This document shows, one piece after another, positions 13,380 to 26,200 of a stretch of DNA of 64,000 bases. Within the stretch, counting starts at the first letter, position 1. Each line of letters starts with the position of its first letter. The notes under the pieces are model-generated. The model was given only the letters and a program-made list of their open reading frames with translations. It had not been told where the DNA came from and searched no databases. Location of the stretch: NCBI GenBank assembly GCA_030248225.1, contig JASANE010012553.1, positions 1-64,000 of the forward strand, in the 5' to 3' direction. The DNA is from Trileptium ribeirensis. Taxonomy: Eukaryota > Nematoda > Enoplea > Enoplida > Thoracostomopsidae. A program made the position numbers and the translations under genes.

Positions 13380-13790
13380 ATATAGGTATGTTTGGTCTCA
13401 TAAATTCATCGTCTATGTAGCTGCAAATAGTGTGCTGATATTGCCATTATTTACCCTTGCTGCTGGGTGATCAAAAAATCTTGTTCAATGGGCACATGCG
13501 ACCCGAAATATCCTAAAAAGTGGTAGTATATTTTAAAAAGCTTTTGCTATGTATGTGTTTTTGGTCTCATTTTTTAGAGCATGTTATTCTCTATGTAGCT
13601 GCAAATTGTGTGATGCTATTGTCATTACTAACATTGCAAGGTTGAGCCCAAAATAGTTTTTCGATGGGACCCAAAATACATGAAAATGCTAATATCTCTT
13701 CAACCGCTCTAGCTATATAAACGTTTTGGTACTATTTTATAGAGCAATTCATGCTCTATCTTCAACTATTGAAAATTGCGAGCACAATAA
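13380..13790. repeat. ~178-bp tandem repeat, right block
   Basis: Two further units of the 12236 array, with 'ctatgtagctgca' at 13412 and 13590 (178 bp apart). The unit ends in 'gacccaaaatacatgaaaat', as in the left block. Confidence 0.75.
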
Positions 13791-14655
13791 TTGGTATATC
13801 TTCTCAACGTGGCTACTATTCGGTGGCTCATTTTATAATTAAATGCTCAATATAGCTATGAACATCTCTCTAAATTACATGATATGAAAAATATTATTCA
13901 ACATTCGGAATTTCTCCATCTTGACGGTAAGACAAGCTACTAGTCAGTTACTTATAGCATTTGTGTGTTCTCAGTCCCCGAGTTCAGCTGGCGATACCAT
14001 AGTTTGACCTAAAGGAACCGAATTTATCAACCCCAGATACCCAATACAGCTCGATCTGGGTCTCAGTGCTGTTCCTCTTAGGTACATGGGGTTTTTACCA
14101 AAACGTGTAAAAATACAGCTTTCAGTACAAAAATCTTTTGCATTCAACATACTTGTTGGACAACTATCTGACTGTGTTATTCAAATTTTCGTTTTACAAT
14201 ATAGAATAATATTATTGTTAGTTCTTGCTAGTGAAACAACGTCTGCTATCCGATCTATAAGTTGTATGTCTTGTTAAAGCTGCCTGCACTTGCGATTTCT
14301 GTGCAACAAACAGTGAAGCACTGGCGTGTCCACATTGGAGGAGCCCCACACTTTCTAAATCACCATGTTCGTGAGATTTGTCCTATATCTGTCCTCCCAC
14401 TCTGCCGATACCCCCATTTAAAATACTTGTGCGACAGTAAAAGTACATGGATATATGGAAATATTTTGCATTTTAGCATTAAGCAAAATTTAGCTCCGTG
14501 GTTTGATTTTTCCCCCGAGAATGGACATGGGGCCCCTAAAGTAGTTCCACTTTTAGGGAGCCTGGGGACAAGCCAGAAACACATGTACATACTAAGCTTA
14601 CGTTATAAGATATGGCGTTTTTGTACACGACAAATCCCTAAATTTATTACTGCAG

Positions 14656-14812
14656 GTAGTAAACGCTGGCCGCCTTCTTGCGGCGAGACCACAAAGCAAG
14701 GTTGCTCATGAAAACATGGAAGCTTTTCGCGAATCGTGGGAAGAGCGAGTGCGAATATTAACACTTGCAGTAGATTCGATTATGACTGTGGATGATTTTC
14801 TAGCCGTTTCTG
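14656..14812 (+). CDS. alpha-catenin exon d
   Basis: 52 codons plus 1 nt (ends phase 1); acceptor ..attactgcag, donor gtaatc. Encodes V-V-N-A-G-R-L-L-A-A-R-P-Q-S-K-V-A-H-E-N-M, then S-W-E-E-R-V-R-I-L-T and D-D-F-L-A-V-S, matching family V-I-N-A-A, L-A-A-K-P-Q-S-K and D-D-F-L-A-V-S. The split codon G/AG gives the E of S-E-x-H-I-L-E-D-V with the next exon. Confidence 0.94.
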
Positions 14813-17800
14813 GTAATCCTAACAAAGAACCATATTGATTATTATATTGTGTAACCTGTTTACTTTTTTTACTGAATTCACCTTTACATATTTATTATAA
14901 TACTTGTATTATTTCTTCATCACATTCTTATCATGCTGCTGCTGAGGTTGAAGCCATCTAAAATATTTTGGTGGCTTCTCGGAGCGAAGCCACGCACTAT
15001 TGGTTCGAAGGAATTATCGAAAAGACACTAAACATATCGTGATTGTAGCTCTATTTTTAAAAATAGGTTTTTGACTCTAGTTACCCAGGAAGTAGCTTCA
15101 CAGTGTAATTTTGGTATCAGTGTATAGAACTAGGTCTTCGGACTAGAGGTTAAATACCACCTGACCGATTACCGTCTCCTTACGATTGCTGACTCAGCAA
15201 ATTTCGGGTTTACCAATATTGTTACTTTTTCAAAAAGTTTTTCTGTGGACCACCATTGATCTCGCAAGTTTAAATGCGCTAAAACCCAAATGCGTTATGT
15301 ATAACTAACTTTAATGTGTAGCGTAGAAAATTTTGTTCCGTAGAAGAATGGTCTGATATAAAATAAAAGCAAGATAATAATCGATAAAGCAAAGTCGGTA
15401 AAAGAAATTTTCCGATTTTGGAATCCAGGGAGGGCACAAGTGCCGCCGGTCTCAATTTAGAAGTTCAAGTCGCGTATTTTAAAAAATAATACTGACCTTA
15501 TCCCGTCATTCTGGCTTCTTCTTACTTGGTCGACCGTCCTTCATACCTGGTCTCCCCGCTGTTCGTGGGAAGCTGCACACCGGTTTTGTGCCACCCCATG
15601 ATTTTGCACCCCTTCACGGCTGGAAAACCGGTGACCACCACCATAATTTATCGCGCACCCCCCTCGAATTTCAGGAATTGATTAGTAACCAGGAATTTGA
15701 GGTGAATGTGACTCATGTGTTAAGCCGTGAAAGTGATGCGATAATTAAATCAATGTTGCAAATACATACGAACACCTCACCATTTGACCAAAAATCTAAA
15801 CACATACGAAGAAATTAATATAAAGCGAAAACATCCTATTCGTCAACACTTGGCTCTGGCAGTCGCACCTCATCGTGGGGCTTTCATGAACCTAGGCTCT
15901 TCCTGTTAACCATCCATAAATATTGACCCGGTTGAGAAGCCAGGCATTTTGCAATAGTCTTATTCGAAAACTATTAGACATCCTATCATTAAATACATAG
16001 AAGCAATTTCTTTGGTATTTGGGTTTCGCCAGAGACCCCTCAGTGGTGCCCGAGAGTCCTCAAGTTAAAAAATAGTGTCGACTGGTGTTTATGCAAGTTT
16101 TAGTCAATAATCAGATGCAAATCGATAAGTCCGCTGTCTTCATAAATAGAATTTATGGTTTTGCTGACAAGCGATTATAACTATATCATACTCTACCTTA
16201 TTAATATTTACATATAAAGCTGGGTTCTCCAGGTTGGTTGTGCTCTCACGCAGGCTTCGGAAAAACTTGCTCCCTACAGATTTTGGTGTTGTCCCAGATA
16301 TCAAATTTTTATATGTAGTCATCTCGGAACAAATTTCATGTTTTGGAATTTTTTCGATCATCCCCACTGCGATTTGAAAAGCGAGGGCCCTCCCTCCGTC
16401 TTTTCGCTTCGCTTTTAAAGGATCCATTGAGTGTTATCAAAAGTGAGTATTCCGCCTTTTCGTCCGTAGGGTTGGGCTGCAATCTTGACTTAAATCCATA
16501 CGTAGCTGTAGATACAGAAAACTTTGAGTGTCATAGTATTGCGGATAGTCTAGACAGGTGTAGGCGGGCCACAGTGCTAAAGATCTTTATTTCGTCAAAA
16601 AATCAGGCACCCGTATTTTTGTCCCAAAAATCTGCTTCTAATCCATTAATGTGCAATTTTGGAGTCAAGTTCGACATATGCTTGTAAAATACAATATTTG
16701 GTTTTAAAGCACTTCTGGGGACTCCAAATGCGTCCTCGAGGACCTTTGTCGGTAAATAAAGGCATTAATTACAAAAGACATGGTGGGCAAAGACAGACGA
16801 TATATCGAATATTCGTTATTATCTGGATATCTGATTATTGGCAGCCATATCCTAAAATTTCAAACTTTTAAACTTCGAAAACTGTGTACTAGACTTAGCC
16901 ATTCTCTATTACGGCGCCATTTTATGTTATAATATGGATTTGAGATATAAACAAACATTGTTGTTTTAATAAGATGCTTTTGGTTCACTATTGCGGTTTG
17001 CTATTGCCTTATTTTCTAAAGTGGGCAACTAATCCTATTGCAGTGAACAGTATTTAATTTATAGTTCATTCAATTTACTTTTAACACTGATTTATTCATA
17101 ATAAAGCGTAAAATTGTGATATCTTGATTGTAGTGCAACTTATTTAGCCAGAGATGTGGGATTGTCATAAATCGACCAGCTTGCAAGTTTAGTGCAAACA
17201 GCCGGGTTTAAACAAATAATCATTTTGAACAAAAAGCGCAGGATTGTTAAATTGAATGTAGAAATGGCCTAAAGCCACAGTATGTGGATTGAACGACAAA
17301 AGGTCAAGGGGAAACACACACTGTAAACAGTGTCTTCTTAGCATCCTTGCTCGAATCAGTTTTTGCGGCTTTTCTACAAGTTAAATTTTGCAAAATGTTC
17401 ACCAGATGCAATATAACGATATCCGGATATTACGACCTCGTGGATAACATCCGGATATGAAATAGTTTCTAGATATCTTGGTCCATTACTAGTAGAGTAA
17501 TATTAGTAGTTCTGTTTTCAGTTTATTCGTATCGAGCCATATCATCATTATTTTATTGCATTACTTCGATGCTTTTGATGTAATTATTCGAGATATATAC
17601 AGCAAATGGCTAAAGATACTGTTTTGATTTTGAATGAATACACAACAGCAAATGAAAATATATTTGTTTTTAAGAATGGTTTTGGCATTTTCTTTGACTT
17701 GGATTTACAGCTATAACGCACAGACAAGAATAAAGCCATCGCATCGATTTAAAATGGTTCCAAAACATTTATCACTTGTGAAGTGCTTGAGAAATCTTGT

Positions 17801-17873
17801 TGCAGACTTGCATAATTATTTTGACATTGGAAACTTTTGATTATGCTCGCGATGAGATTCGCCCTGGTTTCAG
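14813..17873. other. alpha-catenin intron, nothing recognised
   Basis: 3.1 kb without a recognisable exon, RNA gene or structured repeat. Open frames near 15588-15818 and 16140-16687 lack family features and are not supported. Confidence 0.55.
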
Positions 17874-18074
17874 AGGTACATATTTTGGAGGACGTGAACA
17901 ATTGCATTCAAGCTGTTAGAAACAATGATGCTGACGCCGTTGACCGTACGGCAGGCGCTATTCGCGGAAGAACGTTAAGAGTTTGTAGTGTAGTGGATGC
18001 TGAAATCGAGACATATCAATCGAGCAGTTATACAGATAAAGTGCATGATGCAGTGCGCGTTATAAGAAGTGATG
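17874..18074 (+). CDS. alpha-catenin exon e
   Basis: 201 nt, enters at phase 1 and leaves at phase 1; acceptor ..ctggtttcag, donor gtacgt. Encodes H-I-L-E-D-V-N-N-C, D-A-V-D-R-T-A-G-A-I-R-G-R and Y-T-D-K-V-H-D-A-V. The D-R-T-A-G-A-I-R-G-R block is a family signature of the M3 bundle. An open frame runs past the donor to 18301, but the conserved sequence stops exactly at the donor. Confidence 0.95.
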
Positions 18075-19530
18075 GTACGTTAACTTCAATTTGTTTGTGT
18101 GCTACATTATTTATAATATCCAGGTGGAAACGCTTAAATATAATACCATTAAATGAGGGCCGCAGGACCAATGAAATAGTAAGGCTCCTGAGCAATATCT
18201 GTGGCGTCATAGTAAATGACGTTATACAACGTTATTGTGTAAATGTTGCGAATGATGGCATTCTAATATTTCGAGCTAACGATGAAATTAATTTTGTATA
18301 AAATTGTGTGTAGATTCTCATGTCTAATGGTGCTTTCATGTGTTTAAGTGTGTTGCTCAAAATTTTATCTGAAAAATTGACTGTAATTTCATAACTGAAA
18401 AATCTTGCATTAATTATCATACTTCAAACTGAGAGCTCAAGTTTTTGGTTCGCAAATTTTCAAGGTCTGTTCGTTGTTCATGATTCGCCAAAGCAATGCG
18501 TTACAAAACTTTTGAACATATGGCTTTTGAAACTACCTCCAAGATACCTGGGGAGAAGGTCAGCTTGTCCCACATCTGACTGGAAGACCTCCCAACTGAA
18601 CTAGGGGTCTGAAAAACGCGAAAATAGCATAAATGACCGATTAGTAAATATACAATAATGATACACATTATAGATTGACCGCAATTATAGTTTTTGGCTC
18701 CGCTGAGGAAAAAATTTAAGAGTTTTTAGTTCCGATAGCATAAATTGGCATATTTTTTTCATCGCAGAGAAAAATTGGCCTATTTTTAGTAGGCAGAAAA
18801 ATGGCTATGGGCTGAACAATAAATGTTAAACAAAAACTACGATAAAATTTTGTAAATTCTTGAAAAACATGTAAAAATGCTATTTCAAACGAGCCAGTGG
18901 CTCGAACTCCGACAGTCATTTCTGGCGCGTACTGTACTTAACTAATCATCTGCTGAAGCATTACTTTGGACCACAAAATTTTTTCGACTGCTTACTCAAG
19001 CAAGCTCTACTATTACTAATACGTGTACTACACACTCCCGATCAATTAGTGCATTAAAATTTTATGAATTTCTGCGAAATTGTAAGCGACGGTTTTATTG
19101 CTTAAAAACTATTGTTCTTGTAAAATGCTATCGCACCATTGATTAACGTTTGAGCCTATGTGCAATACAAATTTGTGCTTCCTCTGACCAGTTTTAAGAA
19201 CCAATAAATTTGTTTAAAAACCTGTCGTACCTTTACCATACCAATCTTTTTTTTCTTTCTTGGCACCAACCGTGCATAGTAGTGCCAAAACGATTTCAAC
19301 TTTAGTGCCTATTAAAATTTGACTCCTACTCTTTCCTGGAATTTCTCTTCTCTCTTTTTGTCATAATCCATCTGTACTAGTGCTGAAAAAGGGCAATTTT
19401 TAAGTTTCGATGAAATTCAACGTGTGGTCCTCGTCTCGTCTTCCTATGAGCGTAGGTTTCAAAGCAACAGTTATGTCTTACATTGGGATTACCTTTGGGG
19501 TCTCAGTTTCATTATAAGACCGTATATGTA

Positions 19531-19827
19531 CTGGCCTGTCCACAGCCCTCCGAAAAGTGGGGGAACTTCGGGGGGGGGCCATGTTCATTCTCAGGGGAAA
19601 TTTCAAAGTGGGGGGATAACTTTTGCTTAAAAATACAAAATATTTCCATATTTTCATGCATTTTTACTACTGTGAACATAAATTTTCAGACATAAAAAAA
19701 TTTTGGAATTAGTTGAACATGAGGGGTTTCGGCCGAGTGGGGGGCGGACATGGGGGAAAATCCCGCGAACATGGGGGATTTGGAAAGTGGGGGTCCCTCC
19801 CCCACCCCCCACTGTGGACAGGCCAGT
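19531..19827. mobile_element. CTGGCCTGTCCACAG MITE
   Basis: About 300 bp with perfect inverted ends CTGGCCTGTCCACAG..CTGTGGACAGGCCAG, flanked by TA. If one more base is included at each end, the flanks are ATGT on both sides. The interior is very G-rich on the plus strand ('gtgggggaacttcggggggg'). Decayed relatives of the ends occur near 8850, 14325, 24575 and 31455. Confidence 0.8.
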
Positions 19828-20388
19828 ATGTATGGTTAGTATTAGGAATAGACGTGGTTACGCGGAACAACACTTTTTGTTTAATTGGCCTTTAATTCTG
19901 AAGATGCACCATTGGAAACTCAACATTGTATAATTTGTTAGTCTACTTCAGGTGCGTACACCAGGGTTTGTTCTCTTGTCATATCAGTTCACGATCGTAA
20001 AAGCGATGAGTGTCAACAAATCACGCTTTTTCGTACGTACGCGTGCACGATGTGCGTTGCAGCAACGCTAAGGCGCTGTTCGCGGCCACTATTTTGCGAC
20101 GTAACATCACATTTTGCTGACCGCGTACGAGCGAAAACGGTATTACCAAACGCGTGTTTTCTCATATGCAATAATACACAAATAGACCGCGAACATTGCT
20201 GTCTGATTCAGAATTCTGATGAACGCGGACAAACGTGTGAAATGGACAAATATATACGAACGCAAATTCTATTCATACATTGCAGAGCTCGCTTTCTCAA
20301 AAATGCGAATACCAATGGCAATAATGTGAATAAGAATTTCTGCGCGAATTAATGGACAAAAGAACAACGCATTAGTATAGGCAAAATA

Positions 20389-20493
20389 CAGTCGCGGTCA
20401 AAATTAAATGCAGTCAAAAACGATCGAAATCCATCTAAATTTTGTTAAGTCAAAGTCGAACGGTTATTGTGGACTTATTTCCGGCCACGACTA
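20389..20493. mobile_element. 105-bp TA-flanked MITE (CAGTCGCGG)
   Basis: Left end CAGTCGCGGTCAAAATTAAA, right end ..TTATTTCCGGCCACGACTA, TA on both sides. The ends resemble those at 39780/49005 (CAGTCCTGGCCAGAAATAAG). Non-coding. Confidence 0.7.
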
Positions 20494-20892
20494 TATTTTG
20501 TTTTCACATGTTAGTTTTCTAATATTAGTGGCTAACGGCTGTGTTAACTGTGGTGATTATCTCTGCGACACCTGAACGTGTTCTCGTGCTTGTTTCAAGT
20601 ACATAAACATTGTAGTATACTACATAATATAAATGGATGTAAACTGTGGTAAGTGGCTAGTCTACAGTGATTTGGCCCAAGCTGGCTTCATGAAACCAGA
20701 ACGCAAAACTAGATCCCAAAATGTAAGGGCATGCACAAAACTCGCAGCTCTCTTTGTGTCTACATTCATGACTAGAAAAGTAAACAAAATGTTAATGAAT
20801 TTAGAGGGAACCCAATAGTGTCAGCGAAGCTTCTACTGCTGAAATCATTAAAACTGAAGACTGTGCTTTTTTTGTTATTTTTCATGTTTAAG

Positions 20893-21044
20893 TTTTGCCG
20901 ACATTTGCTCGCCGCGCTGAACTTGCAGTTGATAAATTGAATCGAAATCCACCCGATGAAGTCGACATTGATGATTTTGTTGATGCTGCAAGAATGGTGT
21001 ACGATGGAATTAAGGACATTCGTCATGCCGTGCTTGCCAATCGG
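20893..21044 (+). CDS. alpha-catenin exon f
   Basis: 152 nt; enters by completing the GTT valine begun in exon e, leaves at phase 0; acceptor ..tgtttaag, donor gtactg. Encodes V-L-P-T-F-A-R-R-A-E-L-A-V, then D-F-V-D-A-A-R-M-V-Y-D-G-I-K-D-I-R-H-A-V-L-A-N-R. This matches family V-M-P-R-F and D-A-S-R-L-V-Y-D-G-I-R-D-I-R-K-A-V-L at the end of the M region. Confidence 0.95.
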
Positions 21045-21768
21045 GTACTGTATTTATGCTTGTCATCTTGCCAAAGCAAAAATAGTTTGAATGATAGTAT
21101 GAGTTGGTAATTTGCGTAATAGCAGCTTCTCGAACAGAGTTCTGAAACCCCTGTTGCAAAATAGGGTTTAAATTTATAGTATGTTTCGCAAGAGATGTCT
21201 GAAAAATTGTTTTTGTTTCAGACTTGACGCATTATTCGGAAATATACAGTTGAAATTCGATAGTTCTCATGTATACGATTCGTTTAGTGCTAAATTTAAC
21301 CGGATAATGGGCAAAAGTATTGCCGATGCTCTGGAATATCTAAGGGAAACTGTCCATACATTGTCTTTCTGTCGGATGTTTTTTTTTCTATGCCACCATA
21401 TTGTTGGATAATACTTGTAGCTTAGGATTAATGTTTGATACTGTTCCACGGTCATAATACTATAAAACCACTAATCGGTTTTTATTTTTTGATATCTCCA
21501 CTTTACATAGGTGTAACTGACACCTTACCGATTTTAACGATGTGTTTTGGCCTTGCTAAAAATGTTTTTGAACAAATAGCAATTTTAACCTCTTTTCTTG
21601 CTATTTGAACGCGTTTAAAATGTCTTTTTAAACCTCCTTTTACTTAGTTCCCAAAGGCGCTGTCCCTGGGTTATTTGAAACGGAGTGACCGGAGTTTCCA
21701 CTAATAACTTTGCTATGGGCAAAAACCGTAAAAATATCTTTTAGTCCGTCTGTGGAGTTACAGTCCTA

Positions 21769-22034
21769 CAGTTACAATCAGAATTAAGTGCCCAAAAACG
21801 AAAATTGGTCGGTTGCGATTAATGCGTCAAATTATAAACATAATTAAAAATAAAACTGTTAGATCGCATTTAACTTTACGAATTTCGATTGCGTTAAAAT
21901 AAAAATATTAATTCTTTAAAAAATGTTAGTTTGCCTTTCATTTGACGAATATTGTTTAAACGGAGATCGATCGCTTGTCGATAACGTCCGATTGCATTTG
22001 CGTTCGATTTTGACTTAATTCTGAATCTGTAACT
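21769..22034. mobile_element. CAGTTACA MITE, complete copy
   Basis: About 266 bp, left end CAGTTACAATCAGAATTAAG preceded by TA, right end the inverse (..CTTAATTCTGAATCTGTAACT). A one-armed relative lies at 36291-36418. The interior is rich in 'atcgat' and 'cgaa' motifs. Non-coding. Confidence 0.75.
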
Positions 22035-22663
22035 CATCACCGGATGGATGGATTTTCACAAATTTTATATATGATCACAAATTCAGTCTATATATGCCCT
22101 TTCATTAGACGCTAAACCCGCTGACGTCTTCGAGGCTTAAATGAGCCCCAAAGGGTCAATGCAAATACGTGCAAAAGCGTTGATTAAACGCATTTGCGTG
22201 CATGCGCGTGGTTTTTTGTGCAGTTAATTCCGCCAGTGATTGTATATATAAAAAATGTGGATTGAAAAGTAATTTCGGAAAAACATGTGGGTAAAAAATC
22301 TGGGGGCCAAAAATCTGGTGTGCCGGCGGCCACATATAAGTGGCCGGTACGGAGGGTTAGGGGTCGCCCCCTTCTCCACTGCCCCCTATAAACTAACTCG
22401 TTACGTTGGTTTCTTGATGATACATCTTTTCTTTATTTGGAAAACTTGTGGTAAAAAGTCAAAATACTATAATCTCGAAAATGATCGAAGCTTGTAACCA
22501 ACCCATATGTATTTCGTCAAAGTCAGAGCTTACTTTACTTTCGATCACGTAAATTGCTGTTTTTCGTGTTAGATACGATAAAATTTTAGTGTTTGATCAT
22601 GGCTGCACTATCTCATGTAACAATAATTATCAACATTCTACTCCTATTATGTTTATTATTTGG

Positions 22664-22733
22664 CAAAGCGACAAAAATAAAGGAACACAATCAGGGCACA
22701 AAGCGACAAAAATAAAGGAACACAATCAGGGCA
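22664..22733. repeat. 35-bp perfect tandem duplication
   Basis: The 35-bp unit beginning 'caaagcgacaaaaataaagg' occurs twice head to tail with no mismatch, so it is a recent slippage or duplication. Non-coding. Confidence 0.9.
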
Positions 22734-23184
22734 TGTATGTGTCACCAGTGGTATAAACATTGTCACCTACTTGATAACAATGTTTCTATACACAGTTTAT
22801 TTAAAATTTCTATCCGTTTATCGCATTGACATATTCTGTGGATCAAGCTACCAAGTACTACAACGCAATAACTTGAATATTGATCGCTATTTGAGCAGAT
22901 TTTGAACACATTTCATCACGTTTAACGAACGCTTCTAATGCTATTGCATAGAAATGTATAGGCAATAATCGAGCGAACGTCGAACGATTGTATTTAGAAT
23001 AGCTCTCATTTCTATAAATGTTACTGAATTTGTATCGCTGTCTTAATTTATTCTTAACAGCGTAATTTTTTGCTTGTGCCTACTTTATTCAACATGACAT
23101 ATCTATTTTGTATTCCAAATTTTGAAGTATGGCATATTTTCTGAAATAATGTAACTTGTATTTCTCAGTATATTGTTATTCTAG

Positions 23185-23236
23185 GACATTGATGACATCG
23201 ATTCAGATGAAGAATATGAATACACTGCAGAAAAAC
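23185..23236 (+). CDS. alpha-catenin exon g (acidic linker, 52 nt)
   Basis: 17 codons plus 1 nt; acceptor ..tattctag, donor gttagt. Peptide D-I-D-D-I-D-S-D-E-E-Y-E-Y-T-A-E-K corresponds to the acidic linker between M and actin-binding domains (D-D-S-D-F-E-T-E-D in vertebrates). The serine before D-E-E has a casein-kinase-2-like context, like the known phosphorylated linker serine; phosphorylation here is inference. The phase fits exons f and h exactly. Confidence 0.88.
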
Positions 23237-26200
23237 GTTAGTTTTGTTTCATTGTAACATGTGCTGCTGACAAAGTTAGTTCTCGATGTTTAAAAATATA
23301 GGAATCTTACATTGTTAGCCTGTCTGTAAACTTTTTCCAAAAACCCACCGATTGTCAAAAGACCCTTCGAAATGAATAATGCACTACTTGCATTTCTAGC
23401 CTTATATAGTTATGTTAGATTGGAAATATATAGCATGCATGCCGAAGCAGAGGGTTAGGGAATCTACCCCCTGGTACGCCGCACCCCCATCCTTCCCCGA
23501 GTCTTGGCCGATTACAGCGTTATTGCCAAAAACCCTTTGAAATGAAGAATATTGCACCACTTGCATTTTTAGCTTTGTATAGTTATTTTAGAATACACGT
23601 AGGAAATGGGAAGTATATTGCATGCATGCCGAGCCTGGGATTCAGCGAGATTATCGGTTATAACCCACGCCCTCTCCCGCCACCTGGACGTCGCGGAAAA
23701 TTTTTTACCATAAATTATCAAAATGGGTTGAACATTGGTAAAAATCTGCCATCGTCGGGGGGGGGGGATTGAGGTCATCAACTTTTTTCGGCACCTCTGA
23801 GATAACCTCGCCCACAACCGGCTGCCCCTGCCTGAGACCACGGAGGGTCAGAGTCAAATCAAATTTTGACAAAATTTACGGAATTTTTGGCTTCAGCACT
23901 GAATTTTAATACAAATTTTGATGAAATTTCGTCATTTGTGGGTGATTTTACTTAGTGGAAACAAAAAAAAATTCGCGAAGACGCGATAAATCCGGGGATC
24001 CCAAAATTTTTCCATTGGATTCTAACCTGGGTGCATGCATTTTTTTGCCATGGACACTCCTCCCCAATTTCTTAGAGCCCACAGAACATGTTACTATGTG
24101 AAATACTATAAATTGGTAGTATATTTGCACTGTAATATATATTTTTCTTTATGCTATTTTGTGCACGTTTACAGTTATATTTTAAAATCATTCGAAATAA
24201 GTTGTGTAGGAACTATCTACTGCAAGATTTGCCAATCACAGACATGGCTAGAGTACTGATAGATAGTGTATTGTTTTGGGATTTCTAACATAATTCTTTC
24301 GGCTTTTATGATGTTTGAAAACAGTGGAACAAGATCGATTCTTTTTACATAGAGGTTATTTTATTTTGGTCAAAATCTATTGGAAGCTAAAACTTCTTGC
24401 AACCACTTGTATGAATGTGATTTGTACACATAATTTCACATTTTAAAGTTAAGTGCAGTAAATCCTACTCATGTACGCCAAATAATTTAGTTATTAGCCA
24501 CGATAAAAATAAAAATCATTTTAAACTAAACCTGTTTCGCCTTGTGATTTAAGTTCTCATTATGTCTGGGTTCGCCATAGCCTTCCTAAAACGAGGGATT
24601 TGCCCGCCATGTTCATTCTCGAGTTAAATTTCAAAGTGGGGTGGAGCAAAATTTTGTTATAATGCTGAATATTTCTATATCTTTCATATAAATTCGGGGA
24701 ACTGAGGGTTGGCGGTTATCTGTTCGCCCGGATCATTGAAAAGTTATATTCGATAACTTACAAATTTGGGACAATTTGGAAATGAAAAACGGTGTTTTGA
24801 TATTCATATTCACTTAATAAAGACAATTCTAAATTATAGTTGCATTGGGAGTAAGACACCTTAATATATCTGTGTTGTGTCTATTTGAACCAAATCAGCA
24901 AGAGCATTTGACATGACACGCATGATAAAAGTTAAATTTGTGTTAATTTTGGTTTGAAAAGAAAGTTCGGACATTCCAATTTCATGAAAAAAAGAATAAT
25001 GCCGTTGCATTACTACTGTGATTAAGCCATCTAAGCATAGGTATATTGTGAACATATGAGCCAAATCGGCCCGGCATTACTAAGTTGCGCTCGACTACTT
25101 TTTACCAAATTCGGCCAAACTACCATAATGTTAGACTAACTTCGTTTTTCGATTTTTGAACCCCTGAGACTAATTTAGGGGTATCCGCCCGATTGTACCT
25201 TAACCTCCATAGATTATTGCCGGAACCTAGGAGACCAAAATTATCCGCTCCAATCGACGTATCGTTTCAAAATTCCCTATGTACATTTTACCGACTCTTG
25301 AATAACTGAGGCTTATATTGTGAGTGGTGCTCTTGGCAATGTACACTAACCTCCCCCCCCCATAACTCCTTACCGCGACCTCAGCGGCCAAAATGAATCA
25401 TTCCACTGATTCATTAGGTCAAATTACTTTATATGAGACCATTTATTTTTTCGATTTTTGGACACTTGAGGGTCATATATGGAGTGCTGCCCTCCCGACG
25501 GCGCTCTGACCGCCGTAACTCTTTACCAGAAGCACACGATAATTAACCATTCTACTCGACTCAGCGGGTTAAATTATCCTAGATGAGAGTAACCACATTT
25601 TTCCGATTTTTAGACCCAAGAAGGTCTATTTATAGCGTTGCCCTCGAGGGTGCCCTGACACCCCTACATCTCCTTTACCGGAACAGCAGAGTGGAAAACT
25701 AACCAGTCCAATAAATTCAGCAGGTCAAATTACTTTATATGAGACCACCTGCATTATTCGGTTTTTGAATCCCTGAAGCTCATAGCTCCCTAGGGTGCCC
25801 TGACCCCCTTGCCGTAACTCCTTACCGGAACCTTAACTCAAAATTAACCACTTCAATCGACTCACATTACCTTATTGACACCAACTTCATTTTTTCGGTT
25901 TTTGGACCCTTGAGGATCATATAAAGAGTGGTGGCCTCCCGATGGAGCTCTAAATCCACGTAACTCTTACCTGAGCATCGGAGCACAAACCTGACCATTC
26001 CAATGGATTCAGCGAGTCATATACCCTCTAGTGTAGTCCATGTTGTACCAAATATCCCTAAGAAATATACTAATTTTCAACTGTTTTCATTATATACTGA
26101 AAGTGTGACATGAGAGGTGGAAGAGCAGCAGCAGAACACAATAATTGCCATAAGGTCCGAGTACATCACAAAACGCGGATTTTGAAGTGCTGCTAGCCGG

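Larger units (their letters stand above)
10457..14655. other. alpha-catenin intron with interrupted ~178-bp array
   Basis: From 10457 to 11500 nothing is recognised. Near 11640-11850 is the dispersed repeat also seen at 8280-8440. From 12236 to 13790 is the tandem array and its insertions, described separately. From 13800 to 14655 there is a GC-rich relic related to the 'tgtccac' MITE (near 14325-14580); no exon is seen. Confidence 0.6.
18075..20892. other. alpha-catenin intron with two MITEs
   Basis: About 18580-18800 is an inverted relative of the 8280/11680 repeat. At 18912-18934 there is a single right end of the CAGTACTC MITE family (..ATTTCTGGCGCGTACTG followed by TA); its left end is not visible. 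MITEs at 19531-19827 and 20389-20493 are listed separately. Otherwise non-coding. Confidence 0.6.
21045..23184. other. alpha-catenin intron with MITE and short duplication
   Basis: Holds the MITE at 21769-22034 and the 35-bp duplication at 22664-22733. The rest is AT-rich with no exon recognised; the frame at 21181-21411 that follows exon f shows no family match. Confidence 0.6.

Noticed and set aside
14262..14711. Plus-strand 149-codon open frame overlapping alpha-catenin exon d
   Set aside because: Exon d in a different frame carries the conserved protein; the rest lies in a decayed repeat.
18716..18919. Minus-strand 67-codon frame near a MITE end
   Set aside because: No protein family resemblance; lies in a dispersed repeat.
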